Source: Saprospiraceae bacterium
GTDB taxonomy: Bacteria; Bacteroidota; Bacteroidia; Chitinophagales; Saprospiraceae
Length of the DNA stretch: 8,693 nt
Reading direction: 5' to 3'
Assembly (NCBI GenBank): GCA_013001805.1
Contig: JABDLW010000127.1
Location: 1-8,693, forward strand
Made by a program: the position numbers and the translations under genes. The notes under the pieces are model-generated. The model searched no databases. It was not told where the DNA came from and worked only from the letters and a program-made list of their open reading frames with translations. Of this stretch, positions 1 to 6,980 are shown in pieces. Numbering within the stretch: position 1 is the first letter of the stretch; each line of letters begins with the position of its first letter.

Positions 1-1613
1 GATGTCAATACACAGATAGTATAACTGTGACTACACCCAGTCAAACGCCACCAAGTATTACAATCAAAGGTTCTAACGCGACCGATACAACTTTCTGCAG
101 TGGAGGGATGGTTGTGCTAAAATCTGACCAACCAACAGGAAACATGTGGAGTACCGGTGCGACCAGTGATAGCATCATCGTTAATTCCAGCGGAAATTAC
201 AGTCTGATGTTTGATGATGGCACTGGTTGTGGACTGCAACAGTCGAATACGATTACGGTAACTGTGAATCCCCTGCCCACTCCATCGATAAGCGGAACAC
301 TCGGAATTTGTCCGGGCGGAGGAAATATGACTACGCTGGATGCAGGTGCCGGCTATGTCAGTTATGAATGGTCCAATTTCAGCACTACACAAACAATTGA
401 TGTTAGTGTAGCTGGAAGTTTCTCTGTGACAGTAATTGATGCAAATATGTGTCAAGGCACTTCTCCCGATGTAAACACATTCTTCTCAACACCGCCTTCA
501 CCCGCAATATCAGGAAACTTAGATTTTTGTAACGGCGATTCTACTGAATTGGATGCAGGTACATTTAGCAGCTATCTTTGGTCTACCGGTGCGACGACAC
601 AAAAAATCTTTGCCAAAACTGCCGAAGCATTCAGTGTGACTGTAACAGATGGTAGTGGGTGTATAGGTACCAGTCCTAACGTCACAACTAAGTTTTACGC
701 CACATCTTTACCAGGTATTTCTGGTCTGGGTGGATTCTGCCCTGGTGGTTCAACAACTTTGACCGCAAGTAATGGATTCAATTCCTACTCCTGGTCAACC
801 GGTAGTTCAAATCAAAGTATCACAGTCAGTACAGTTGGCAACTATTCAGTGACCGTAACGGATAATAATGGTTGTAAGACTTCCCGGACTAAATCTATGA
901 TCGAGTTTGCAAACCCGGAACCTTTCATCGCTGGTGCCTTGAGCTTCTGCGGTGGAAGTAGTGTTCAAATTAAGGCCGAAGATGTTAATTCGGTCGGATT
1001 TATTTCATATGCCTGGAGTACCGGAGCAACGTCAAAGGGTATATTTGTTGAAACCCCTGGCAACTATTCTGTCACAGTAACCGATATCCATGGATGTCAA
1101 GGAGATACCAGTGAAATGGTGGTTGAAGACGGGTCAGTACCAGATTCCCCGGGAGCAATTTCGGGTCCTGATTTTGTACCTGGCGATTCATCTCTATTGA
1201 TATATTCGATTGCACCCGTTTCGAATACATTGTTTTATTACTGGTTATTTCCGGAAGGAGTTACCATTGTTGGGCAAGAAGATGCTTCGGCGGTTGTAGT
1301 ACGAATCGATTCAATACCCGTTGGAGAGATGTCTGTCGCTGCAGCCAATGGATGCGGTCTGAGTCCAACTCTTAATGGTACAATCATGAATTTTGAACTT
1401 CCGATTAGAGGCGACTGTAACAAAGCTGAATTCGTAATCGATAACAGTCCAATTAGCTCTGGCATCTACCAGGGAAATACGCTTAGTTCGGCAGGTACGG
1501 TACCTGTGAATGCGCTGGTGATCTTTAAGGCACAATCAGCCGCCAATCTCAATGCCAATTTCAACGTAGGCCTTGGTGCCGTTTTTGAGATTGAAATCAC
1601 CGACTGCAATTGA
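1..1613 (+). CDS. C-terminal part of a large exported Ig-like/PKD repeat surface protein
   Basis: The frame is open from the first complete codon (position 3) to TGA at 1611-1613, so the true start lies upstream; a GTG at 27 is only an internal valine. Numbering from that valine, five tandem modules of about 70-73 residues are visible. Each starts with a Phe/Ile-Cys-x-Gly stretch and ends with a pattern like YxWSTG...GNYSVTVTDxxGC. Their Cys pairs are 24/68, 95/142, 168/212, 238/283 and 308/357, which suggests one disulfide per Ig-like domain and an extracytoplasmic location. The first visible codons look like the end of another repeat. Residues about 370-452 resemble a PKD-like domain (YYWLFPEGVTIVG, then NGCG). 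Residues about 468-528 resemble the Bacteroidota C-terminal '3-coathanger stack' (GCX_COOH) type, ending in Asp-Cys-Asn. The role is probably adhesive or structural at the cell surface; the ligand is unknown. No classical type A T9SS sorting domain is evident. Confidence 0.85.
   Translation, partial: CQYTDSITVTTPSQTPPSITIKGSNATDTTFCSGGMVVLKSDQPTGNMWSTGATSDSIIVNSSGNYSLMFDDGTGCGLQQSNTITVTVNPLPTPSISGTLGICPGGGNMTTLDAGAGYVSYEWSNFSTTQTIDVSVAGSFSVTVIDANMCQGTSPDVNTFFSTPPSPAISGNLDFCNGDSTELDAGTFSSYLWSTGATTQKIFAKTAEAFSVTVTDGSGCIGTSPNVTTKFYATSLPGISGLGGFCPGGSTTLTASNGFNSYSWSTGSSNQSITVSTVGNYSVTVTDNNGCKTSRTKSMIEFANPEPFIAGALSFCGGSSVQIKAEDVNSVGFISYAWSTGATSKGIFVETPGNYSVTVTDIHGCQGDTSEMVVEDGSVPDSPGAISGPDFVPGDSSLLIYSIAPVSNTLFYYWLFPEGVTIVGQEDASAVVVRIDSIPVGEMSVAAANGCGLSPTLNGTIMNFELPIRGDCNKAEFVIDNSPISSGIYQGNTLSSAGTVPVNALVIFKAQSAANLNANFNVGLGAVFEIEITDCN
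96..1166 (+). repeat. Five tandem Ig-like modules in the surface protein (period about 210-219 bp)
   Basis: Units begin at the first cysteine codon of each module: 96, 309, 528, 738 and 948, giving spacings of 213, 219, 210 and 210 bases. Conserved positions are the opening Cys, a Trp in a YxWSTG-like motif, a GNYSVTVTD-like strand and the closing Gly-Cys. The fourth and fifth units are the most alike. The DNA has diverged clearly between units, so these are old protein-level duplications rather than a recent expansion. Confidence 0.8.
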
Positions 1614-1671
1614 CAGGTTAGAATGATTTCCGATGTAAGATTGATTAAAGAAAGAATAATGACTAGATAGG

Positions 1672-1696
1672 AAGCCCTTGGGACCCGGGGGCTTTT
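1672..1696 (+). terminator. Probable intrinsic terminator of the surface protein gene
   Basis: AAGCCC (1672-1677) pairs with GGGCTT (1689-1694) around an 11-base loop and runs into TTTT (1693-1696). It lies 58 bases after the stop codon. The U-tract is short, so the assignment is moderate. Confidence 0.45.
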
Positions 1697-1771
1697 CCAG
1701 TCAGTTAATGGAGTAGACTGCACTTGCTCTAAGGCTCTATTTTTGCAATGATTGAGCTCTTGGGTTAGGGC

Positions 1772-1816
1772 AAAAAAAAAGACCGGCTCTTTTTTCCCCC
1801 TATGTAAGAACCGGTC
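1772..1816 (-). terminator. Strong intrinsic terminator reading leftward
   Basis: On the minus strand GACCGGTTCTT (1816-1806) pairs with AAGAGCCGGTC (1791-1781) over 11 positions including one G-U wobble, around a 14-base loop. Nine uninterrupted T residues (1780-1772) follow directly. On the plus strand the wobble becomes a C-A mismatch and no U-tract follows, so the element works leftward only. Confidence 0.8.
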
Positions 1817-2018
1817 CAGACCATGAGATAATTGACGTGTGCTTCTTTCGCTTTTGGATCGCAGCCGACCTTCTTTAAGATGTCGGCCGAAGCATTATGC
1901 TAGTATTAATGCATATTATATGCCAATTATTCTTTCTATGATCAATAAATATTAAATTTTTATAATTTTATCTATAAATAACTGAATTTCAATAATATAT
2001 CTATTATAAATTATTTAC
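1772..2018 (-). ncRNA. Candidate minus-strand small RNA of about 245 nt, family not recognised
   Basis: A promoter motif at 2023-2053 and a strong terminator at 1772-1816, both on the minus strand, bracket a segment with no convincing ORF. The predicted 5' part (about 2018-1920) is AT-rich. The 3' part is structured: TGCTTC (1894-1889) can pair with GAAGCA (1845-1840), closing a loop that holds a second helix, GCCGAC (1887-1882) with GTCGGC (1869-1864). The terminator stem follows. No minus-strand gene lies between the promoter motif and the terminator, so the terminator needs another explanation, and an RNA gene fits. It resembles no RNA that I can name: it lacks the SRP RNA core and tRNA-like features. 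A 6S-like or trans-acting regulator is possible, as is a degraded gene remnant. Both ends are inferred. Confidence 0.45.
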
Positions 2019-2022
2019 ATAT

Positions 2023-2053
2023 CAAATGTATAATCTTTTTGTTGATTGTGCAA
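2023..2053 (-). promoter_or_regulatory. Bacteroidota-type promoter motif driving the minus-strand RNA candidate
   Basis: On the minus strand, TTG (2053-2051), a 20-base spacer and TACATTTG (2030-2023) match the -33/-7 pattern TTG...TAnnTTTG known for Bacteroidota housekeeping promoters, with all eight -7 positions consistent. Transcription would start near 2017-2019. The surroundings are AT-rich, so a chance match is possible, but the spacing is ideal. Confidence 0.5.
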
Positions 2054-2097
2054 CTCTTTTCAATTTTTTTTTAGAAAAAACCATAATATTTTGATTT

Positions 2098-2136
2098 TGC
2101 CCGAGAATGGGCAGGTGAGGGCTAATTAAACCCACC
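2098..2136 (+). promoter_or_regulatory. Two adjacent small hairpins in the htpG upstream region
   Basis: TGCCC (2098-2102) pairs with GGGCA (2109-2113) around GAGAAT. Immediately afterwards GGTGAGGG (2114-2121) can pair with CCCACC (2131-2136), with a small bulge. They lie 62-100 bases before the htpG start and could form the 5' leader or an operator. No CIRCE inverted repeat is present and I found no good plus-strand TAnnTTTG promoter. The function is speculative. Confidence 0.25.
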
Positions 2137-2197
2137 CGTCAATTTGTCAGTTATCCCTGCGATGGCATGTCATTTGACCAAGTAAGAGCAAATCAAA

Positions 2198-4081
2198 ATG
2201 TACGACAAAATGGCTATGGAGAAAGGAACAATCTCAGTAGAATCGCAGAATATCTTTCCAATCATCAAGAAATTTTTATACGCAGATCATGATATCTTCT
2301 TGCGTGAGTTAATTTCCAATGCAGTAGATGCCACTCAAAAACTAAACACCTTGGCAAACAAGGGGGTAGTAAAATCCGAATTGGGAGACCTCACCATCGA
2401 GGTGGAAGTTGACAGCGATGCCAAAACAATCACCATAAAAGACAAGGGCATTGGCATGACGGAGGAGGAAGTGAAAAAGTACCTCAACCAGGTGGCTTTT
2501 TCTAGTGCAGAAGAATTCGTTAAAAAGTATAAAGCCGAGAACACAATCATCGGTCATTTTGGGCTGGGATTTTATTCTGCTTTTATGGTGGCTGACCGGG
2601 TAGAGGTCATTACCAAGTCTTACCGGAAAAATGCGGCATCGGTGCGATGGGAATGTGAAGGTGAACCTGAATACGGGATTGAAAAAGCGAATAGGAAAAA
2701 TCGCGGTACTGACATTATTCTCCACATTAATGATGACAGCAAAGAATTTTTAGAAAAATCAAGGATTGAACAACTGCTGAAGAAATACTGTAAGTTCCTT
2801 CCGGTTCCCATTAAGTTTGGGACAAAAACCGAGACGAATTATGAGGGAGAAGGCGAGGACAAGAAGGAAATCAAAACGGAAGTTGATAACATAATCAACA
2901 ATCCGGATCCAGCCTGGAAGAAAACCCCACGCAGTCTAAAAGATGAGGACTATAAGGACTTTTATGAAGAGTTATATCCATTTAGTCAGGCTCCACTTTT
3001 TTGGATTCACCTCAATATAGATTTTCCGTTCAACCTTACCGGCATCTTGTATTTTCCCAAACTGTCGCAACAGTTTGAAGTACAAAAAAATAAAATCCAA
3101 CTTTACAGCAACCAGGTCTACGTAACCGATGAGGTGAAAGATATTGTACCTGAGTTCCTGACTTTACTACATGGTGTTATCGATTCACCGGATATTCCCT
3201 TGAATGTATCTCGCAGCTACCTGCAGAGTGATCATAATGTAAAAAAGATCACGAGTTACATCACAAAAAAAGTATCTGAGAAGCTTCAATCACTCTTTAA
3301 GAAAGATCGTGAGCAATATGAATCGAGATGGGATGAAATTGCTCCGATAGTGAAGTATGGTATGATCACAGATGATAAATTTTATGAAAAGGCTACTCAA
3401 TTTGCGTTGCTTAAGAGCATTGATGGGAAATGCTATACCATCGAAGAATATCGCGAAAAAGTGAAACCCAATCAAACCGACAAGCATGGAAAAGTGGTGT
3501 TGATCTATGCCAATCAGGAAAAAGAACAAGACACATTTATTTCAGCTGCTAAAAACCGGGGATATGATGTTTTGATTCTGGATCAGATTATCGATAACCA
3601 CTTTATCCAACATTTGGAGCATAAAGGCGACAACTTACTGTTTGTTAGAGTGGATTCAGACACTACGGACAATTTAATCCAGACCGATGAAGTTGTGGAA
3701 TCCGTACTTTCGGAAAAAGAACAAGAAAAAGTCAAAACTCTTTTTGAAACGGTGCTAAACAAAGACAGTCATAGCATTCAATTGAAACCTCTCACCGCTG
3801 ATGATCATCCCGTGCTGATCACGAAACCGGAATTTATGCGAAGAATGCAGGAAATGCAGCGATTGCAGGGTATGGGAGGCATGGAGATGCCGGAGATGCA
3901 CAATTTAGTGATCAATAGCAATCATCCCTTGATTGCCAGTAAGTTACTGAAAATGAAGAGTGAAGAAAAAAAGCAAGATTTTGTAAAATACTTGTATGAT
4001 CTGGCCCGGCTGAACCAACAAATGCTGAAAGGATCCGAATTGACTTCATTCATTGACCGAAGTCTTAGCTTTGTTAGCTAG
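2198..4081 (+). CDS. htpG: Molecular chaperone HtpG (bacterial Hsp90)
   Basis: This is a cytosolic ATP-dependent chaperone that works as a homodimer to remodel client proteins. The N-terminal GHKL ATPase domain shows ELISNAVDA with catalytic Glu37 and Mg/ATP-binding Asn41, the DKGIGM box at 82-87, the glycine-rich lid motif GHFGLG at 119-124 and GTDI at 170-173. The middle domain carries NVSR with Arg339, matching the catalytic arginine that contacts the ATP gamma-phosphate. The C-terminal domain has a Met-rich segment (547-567) and the NSNHPL stretch usual in Bacteroidota HtpG. At 627 residues it is full length for the phylum. Three in-frame ATGs compete (2198, 2210, 2216). None has a clear ribosome binding site, and family members often begin near the third (Met-Glu-Lys-Gly). 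It stands alone and converges with the minus-strand gene that ends at 4130. Confidence 0.98.
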   Translation: MYDKMAMEKGTISVESQNIFPIIKKFLYADHDIFLRELISNAVDATQKLNTLANKGVVKSELGDLTIEVEVDSDAKTITIKDKGIGMTEEEVKKYLNQVAFSSAEEFVKKYKAENTIIGHFGLGFYSAFMVADRVEVITKSYRKNAASVRWECEGEPEYGIEKANRKNRGTDIILHINDDSKEFLEKSRIEQLLKKYCKFLPVPIKFGTKTETNYEGEGEDKKEIKTEVDNIINNPDPAWKKTPRSLKDEDYKDFYEELYPFSQAPLFWIHLNIDFPFNLTGILYFPKLSQQFEVQKNKIQLYSNQVYVTDEVKDIVPEFLTLLHGVIDSPDIPLNVSRSYLQSDHNVKKITSYITKKVSEKLQSLFKKDREQYESRWDEIAPIVKYGMITDDKFYEKATQFALLKSIDGKCYTIEEYREKVKPNQTDKHGKVVLIYANQEKEQDTFISAAKNRGYDVLILDQIIDNHFIQHLEHKGDNLLFVRVDSDTTDNLIQTDEVVESVLSEKEQEKVKTLFETVLNKDSHSIQLKPLTADDHPVLITKPEFMRRMQEMQRLQGMGGMEMPEMHNLVINSNHPLIASKLLKMKSEEKKQDFVKYLYDLARLNQQMLKGSELTSFIDRSLSFVS

Positions 4082-4129
4082 CACTTTAAATTGTCATAAT
4101 CTGGTTGCTGGAATACGAGGCTGGGAGGC

Positions 4130-4666
4130 CTACAATTGACTAATTAATTCCTTCACCCACAATTGGTCTTGTGCCGTGCCAATGATATTTAATTCTGTGA
4201 GCATTTCAACAGCGCGTGCTTCTTCATTTAGTTTTAAATATAGAAGCACCAGCCTGCGGAGTGCTGCCGTATCAAAAAGCTGGGAATTAAATCGAACACG
4301 TTGGTAACTAGTTATCGATTGTAAATACTGTTGTTGTTTTTCACGCAATATTGCATCGTAGTAAACCAAAGTCATATTAGATGTATCTCTTCTTTGCATT
4401 TCATTTATGCAGGTCAGAGCCAAATCAAAATCCTCAGTCGCCAGAGCGTAATCAAGTGTGTTACTTTGCGAATCAGATCGCTCATTCGATCGGATTCGCA
4501 TAACTGGCAACTGCGATGTCAAATCAAGTGAATAACTTTGATATAAACGTTCCATTTTCCCGGACTCATAATATAAAGTTGCTCCTGCCGTCAATACAAT
4601 TAACAAGGAGAATAATATCAAGCCATTGCGGTTTGCGAGAAAAAACCTGAAGATGTTCCTATGCAT
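4130..4666 (-). CDS. Small membrane-anchored TPR-like protein, function unknown
   Basis: This 178-residue protein is not one I recognise. Residues 1-14 are basic (MHRNIFRFF and following), and 15-33 form one hydrophobic helix that should act as an uncleaved signal anchor. The remainder is soluble and probably periplasmic. After a polar linker (about 50-68), residues about 68-162 look like amphipathic helix pairs of tetratricopeptide type, for example DYALATEDFDLALTCINEM and LVLLYLKLNEEARAVEML, which suggests protein-protein contacts. It lies 51 bases downstream of the DUF4837 gene on the same strand and is probably cotranscribed with it. The start ATG is at 4664-4666 with no clear Shine-Dalgarno sequence and no better in-frame alternative. 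The stop lies 48 bases from the htpG stop. TPR assignment is by helix pattern only. Confidence 0.6.
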   Translation of the reverse strand: MHRNIFRFFLANRNGLILFSLLIVLTAGATLYYESGKMERLYQSYSLDLTSQLPVMRIRSNERSDSQSNTLDYALATEDFDLALTCINEMQRRDTSNMTLVYYDAILREKQQQYLQSITSYQRVRFNSQLFDTAALRRLVLLYLKLNEEARAVEMLTELNIIGTAQDQLWVKELISQL

Positions 4667-4697
4667 TTGTTTGCTTCAATGGGATTCAGGTGTTAAG

Positions 4698-4713
4698 CCC
4701 AGTCATCTCTGGG
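4698..4713 (-). other. Small hairpin between the DUF4837 and TPR-like genes
   Basis: CCCAG (4698-4702) and CTGGG (4709-4713) form a perfect 5-bp stem with a 6-base loop, starting 5 bases after the DUF4837 stop codon. No U-tract follows on the minus strand, so it is not a standard terminator. It could stabilise the upstream mRNA 3' end or reduce expression of the next gene. Confidence 0.25.
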
Positions 4714-4717
4714 TAAG

Positions 4718-5815
4718 TTAGTTTGCAGTTTTGACGTCCCAGGTAAAGGAAGATACAATGTGCTCTAAATATAGCATTTGATTTCTTTTACGTTCACCAG
4801 GTGCCAAAATAAAGGCATCAATATAAACCAACTCGGTTTTATCTTCATTTAAGATCAGATAAGAGACAAATGGGCCTGCCAAAAAGTCTCCTTCCATCTC
4901 CCAAATACCACGGGTTTCCACTGCATAGCTTCCATCTAGCTGAATGGTTTGAGTATAGATTGGTAGGTCGACCGTGTTGGTGCGCATGTAAGTTCCTTCA
5001 AGACTCGAGCTGACGTTATATTTGCCTAAGGTGTCACGTAAGGCAATAATGCTATTTTTTTCAAATTGACTTTGGTCTGTATATGGCAGTTTATGAATTA
5101 AAAGATTGGTCACTATGAGTTCATTTTCCCGAATCAACCAAAGCGTACTGTCCTCTTCCGTATTGATTTTATAATCCGTAGGAATGTCTATGCGACAACC
5201 GAAGAGCTGTGAAATGCGGTTCATTAGGATGTTGTTGTTACCTCCGAGATAAACCGTAGCATCAATCTGCTCCCGATATTGTTCTTGCATGACTCGAGCA
5301 ATTGATGGGAATTTCGTCACGACTTTTCTGGCCAGGTCCTTCTCACCTGCACCAAATAGATAAACAATAACCTGATCTTTAGCCCAGCGATCGTGTCCCA
5401 TATTCGTACTATAGGATGTATCCTGACGTGCCCTCATCGTCTTTTCGCTACCGAGATCCTGTGCGATCAGTTGCGTGGTAGCAGATTCTTCATCCAGCAT
5501 GTCTGCTACTATCAAATAAGCTTTCAGAGATCTACGTGATGATTCCGCCTGAAGATCATCGGGAGTAAAATGCTTGAGGTCAAACAAGGGCTCTGGTTGT
5601 GGTAAGATGGGATACGCAGAACCAAAATAATAACTGATGGAGTCTCCGATCGGTCCTTCCCAAATTTCCTGGTCGGCAATAATGGCAAGCTGGTTTAAGC
5701 TACCCACCGCAATAGGAGTTGGCTCCAGGCGCTTTCGAGCTTCTTCTGTACAACTTCCCAAAACCAGCGATATCACCACTAAGAGTGAAGATACCTTCAA
5801 GAATAATCTGCTCAT
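4718..5815 (-). CDS. DUF4837 family lipoprotein
   Basis: This 365-residue protein matches the DUF4837 family of Bacteroidota lipoproteins, whose biochemical role is unknown. Recognisable features are WEGPIGD (52-58), the YPILPQPEPLFDLKH block (68-82), RDTLGKYNV (260-268), TRGIWEMEGDFLAGPFVSY (301-319) and a C-terminal segment with PGERKRNQM (339-347). The signal peptide is lipoprotein type: a hydrophobic core, then Leu19-Gly20-Ser21 before Cys22. The mature protein begins Cys-Thr-Glu-Glu. Acidic residues directly after the cysteine resemble the lipoprotein export signal that moves lipoproteins to the cell surface in this phylum; this is an inference. The start at 5815 is supported by AGGA four bases upstream, one of the few Shine-Dalgarno-like sites here. 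The gene follows moxR after 115 bases and precedes the TPR-like gene by 51. Confidence 0.87.
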   Translation of the reverse strand: MSRLFLKVSSLLVVISLVLGSCTEEARKRLEPTPIAVGSLNQLAIIADQEIWEGPIGDSISYYFGSAYPILPQPEPLFDLKHFTPDDLQAESSRRSLKAYLIVADMLDEESATTQLIAQDLGSEKTMRARQDTSYSTNMGHDRWAKDQVIVYLFGAGEKDLARKVVTKFPSIARVMQEQYREQIDATVYLGGNNNILMNRISQLFGCRIDIPTDYKINTEEDSTLWLIRENELIVTNLLIHKLPYTDQSQFEKNSIIALRDTLGKYNVSSSLEGTYMRTNTVDLPIYTQTIQLDGSYAVETRGIWEMEGDFLAGPFVSYLILNEDKTELVYIDAFILAPGERKRNQMLYLEHIVSSFTWDVKTAN

Positions 5816-5930
5816 CCTATCCTACTTTTAACTAAAAGATGTGCAATTAGTATGGCTTGGTGTATTTTGAATTATGTAAACTGTAGTTCCAGTCACTGAA
5901 CAAGCTAGTTGCAAGTCTGGAGTCTGAGTT

Positions 5931-6908
5931 CTAAAACAACTGCTCCACTATATTATCTTCTGAAATACCTTCAGCCTCTGCCTTATAATTGCGCACAATA
6001 CGGTGCCTTAGCACATAATTGGCAATTTTTTGCACATCATCAATGTCTGGCGAATATTTTCCTTGGATCGCAGCGTGGCATTTAGCTCCCAGAACCAAGT
6101 ATTGTGAAGCTCGGGGGCCGGCTCCCCAGGTAATGTATTTCTGGACAATCTCCGGGGCCATACTCGAGGCAGGCCTGGTTTTATTGGATAACTCTACGGC
6201 ATATTCCAGAACCTTGTCAGCTATGGGAATCTTCCGGACAAGAGATTGAAAAAATTGTATTTGCTGTGCCGAGAGGATGTTGCTGAGATCAGCTTTGTAA
6301 TTTGAGGTAGTCTCCTTTACCACCTTAATTTCTTCTTCGTAAGAAGGATAGGTCAACGGAATGTTGAACATGAACCGATCCAACTGTGCTTCCGGTAATG
6401 GATATGTCCCCTCCTGCTCGATTGGGTTTTGCGTAGCCAGCACAAAAAACGGTTGGGGCAAACGATGACCCACACCGGATACGGTGACCGATCGTTCTTG
6501 CATGGCCTCGAGCAGCGCTGCTTGCGTTTTGGGTGGTGTACGGTTTATCTCATCAGCGAGGACAATATTTGAAAACAAAGGACCTTTATTGAATTTGAAA
6601 TGACGATCCTCGTCAAGAATTTCAGATCCGGTGATATCTGATGGCATCAGATCTGGTGTAAACTGAATTCGTTTAAAATGTAGGTCGAGCACTTCGGCAA
6701 TGGTGCTTACAAGGAGAGTTTTGGCCAGTCCGGGCACGCCAACCAAAAGACTATGTCCATTACTAAACAAGGAAATTAGAACTAACTTAACCACGTCATC
6801 CTGACCGACAATGACTTTCCCAATTTCTTTTCGTAAGTCACTATAAGAATGAGCTAGTGCATCGACGGCTTCCACATCCGTTTTATAAATCGGCTCTGCT
6901 GTTGACAT
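5931..6908 (-). CDS. MoxR-family AAA+ ATPase
   Basis: This 325-residue cytoplasmic AAA+ ATPase is of the MoxR family, whose members act as chaperone-like machines, often on metal-dependent or membrane-associated partners. All core motifs are present: the MoxR-type Walker A GVPGLAKT (57-64), Walker B IVLADE with Asp119 and Glu120, sensor 1 ATQNP (158-162), the family signature GTYPLPEAQLDRF (167-179) with the arginine finger region, and sensor 2 GPRASQ (264-269). The length is typical. Start ATG 6906-6908 sits in an AT-rich leader without a Shine-Dalgarno site, as is common in Bacteroidota. A promoter-like motif lies about 40 bases upstream. The usual partners (DUF58 protein, BatA/BatB von Willebrand A proteins) are not downstream; instead a DUF4837 lipoprotein and a membrane TPR-like protein follow. 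The substrate is unknown. Confidence 0.96.
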   Translation of the reverse strand: MSTAEPIYKTDVEAVDALAHSYSDLRKEIGKVIVGQDDVVKLVLISLFSNGHSLLVGVPGLAKTLLVSTIAEVLDLHFKRIQFTPDLMPSDITGSEILDEDRHFKFNKGPLFSNIVLADEINRTPPKTQAALLEAMQERSVTVSGVGHRLPQPFFVLATQNPIEQEGTYPLPEAQLDRFMFNIPLTYPSYEEEIKVVKETTSNYKADLSNILSAQQIQFFQSLVRKIPIADKVLEYAVELSNKTRPASSMAPEIVQKYITWGAGPRASQYLVLGAKCHAAIQGKYSPDIDDVQKIANYVLRHRIVRNYKAEAEGISEDNIVEQLF

Positions 6909-6946
6909 AAAAATATTTATAGGTTGAAGAGAATCTTAGAATTGCT

Positions 6947-6980
6947 CAAAATTAACATTTTACTATTACCAAACGGGCAA
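6947..6980 (-). promoter_or_regulatory. Possible promoter of moxR
   Basis: TAATTTTG (6954-6947, minus strand) matches the -7 motif TAnnTTTG completely. The -33 part is less clear: a TTG at 6980-6978 gives a long 23-base spacer and a TTTG at 6973-6970 a short 15-base one. The start site would be near 6941, leaving a leader of about 32 bases before the moxR ATG. It implies that moxR begins a unit separate from ligA and the dipeptidase gene. Confidence 0.4.

Larger units (their letters stand above)
1614..2197. other. 584-base gene-poor region between the surface protein gene and htpG
   Basis: No convincing protein gene was found on either strand. From left to right it holds a terminator-like hairpin for the upstream gene (1672-1696), a second terminator reading leftward (1772-1816), a hairpin-rich segment (about 1840-1923), a very AT-rich tract (about 1924-2095) carrying a minus-strand promoter motif, and two small hairpins just upstream of htpG (2098-2136). 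One minus-strand frame stays open for about 45 codons (about 1902-1765), but its only ATG, at 1824, leaves just 19 codons and it runs through the terminator. I therefore do not call it a gene. Confidence 0.7.

Noticed and set aside
27..29. GTG at 27 as the true start of the surface protein
   Set aside because: The frame continues upstream to the window edge with a residue pattern (Cys then a strand rich in Thr/Ser) that matches the end of another repeat, so this valine is internal.
1765..1902. Minus-strand open frame with protein-like codons overlapping the RNA candidate
   Set aside because: No start codon opens the frame. The only ATG (1824) leaves 19 codons that run through the terminator stem and U-tract. 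It could be a gene remnant, but there is too little to call.
4089..4137. Inverted repeats AATTGT/ACAATT and AGGC/GCCT between the htpG stop and the converging gene, as a bidirectional terminator
   Set aside because: The stems are only 6 and 4 bp, the left arm is split by 23 bases and no proper T-tract follows on either strand. It also overlaps the last codons of the minus-strand gene.
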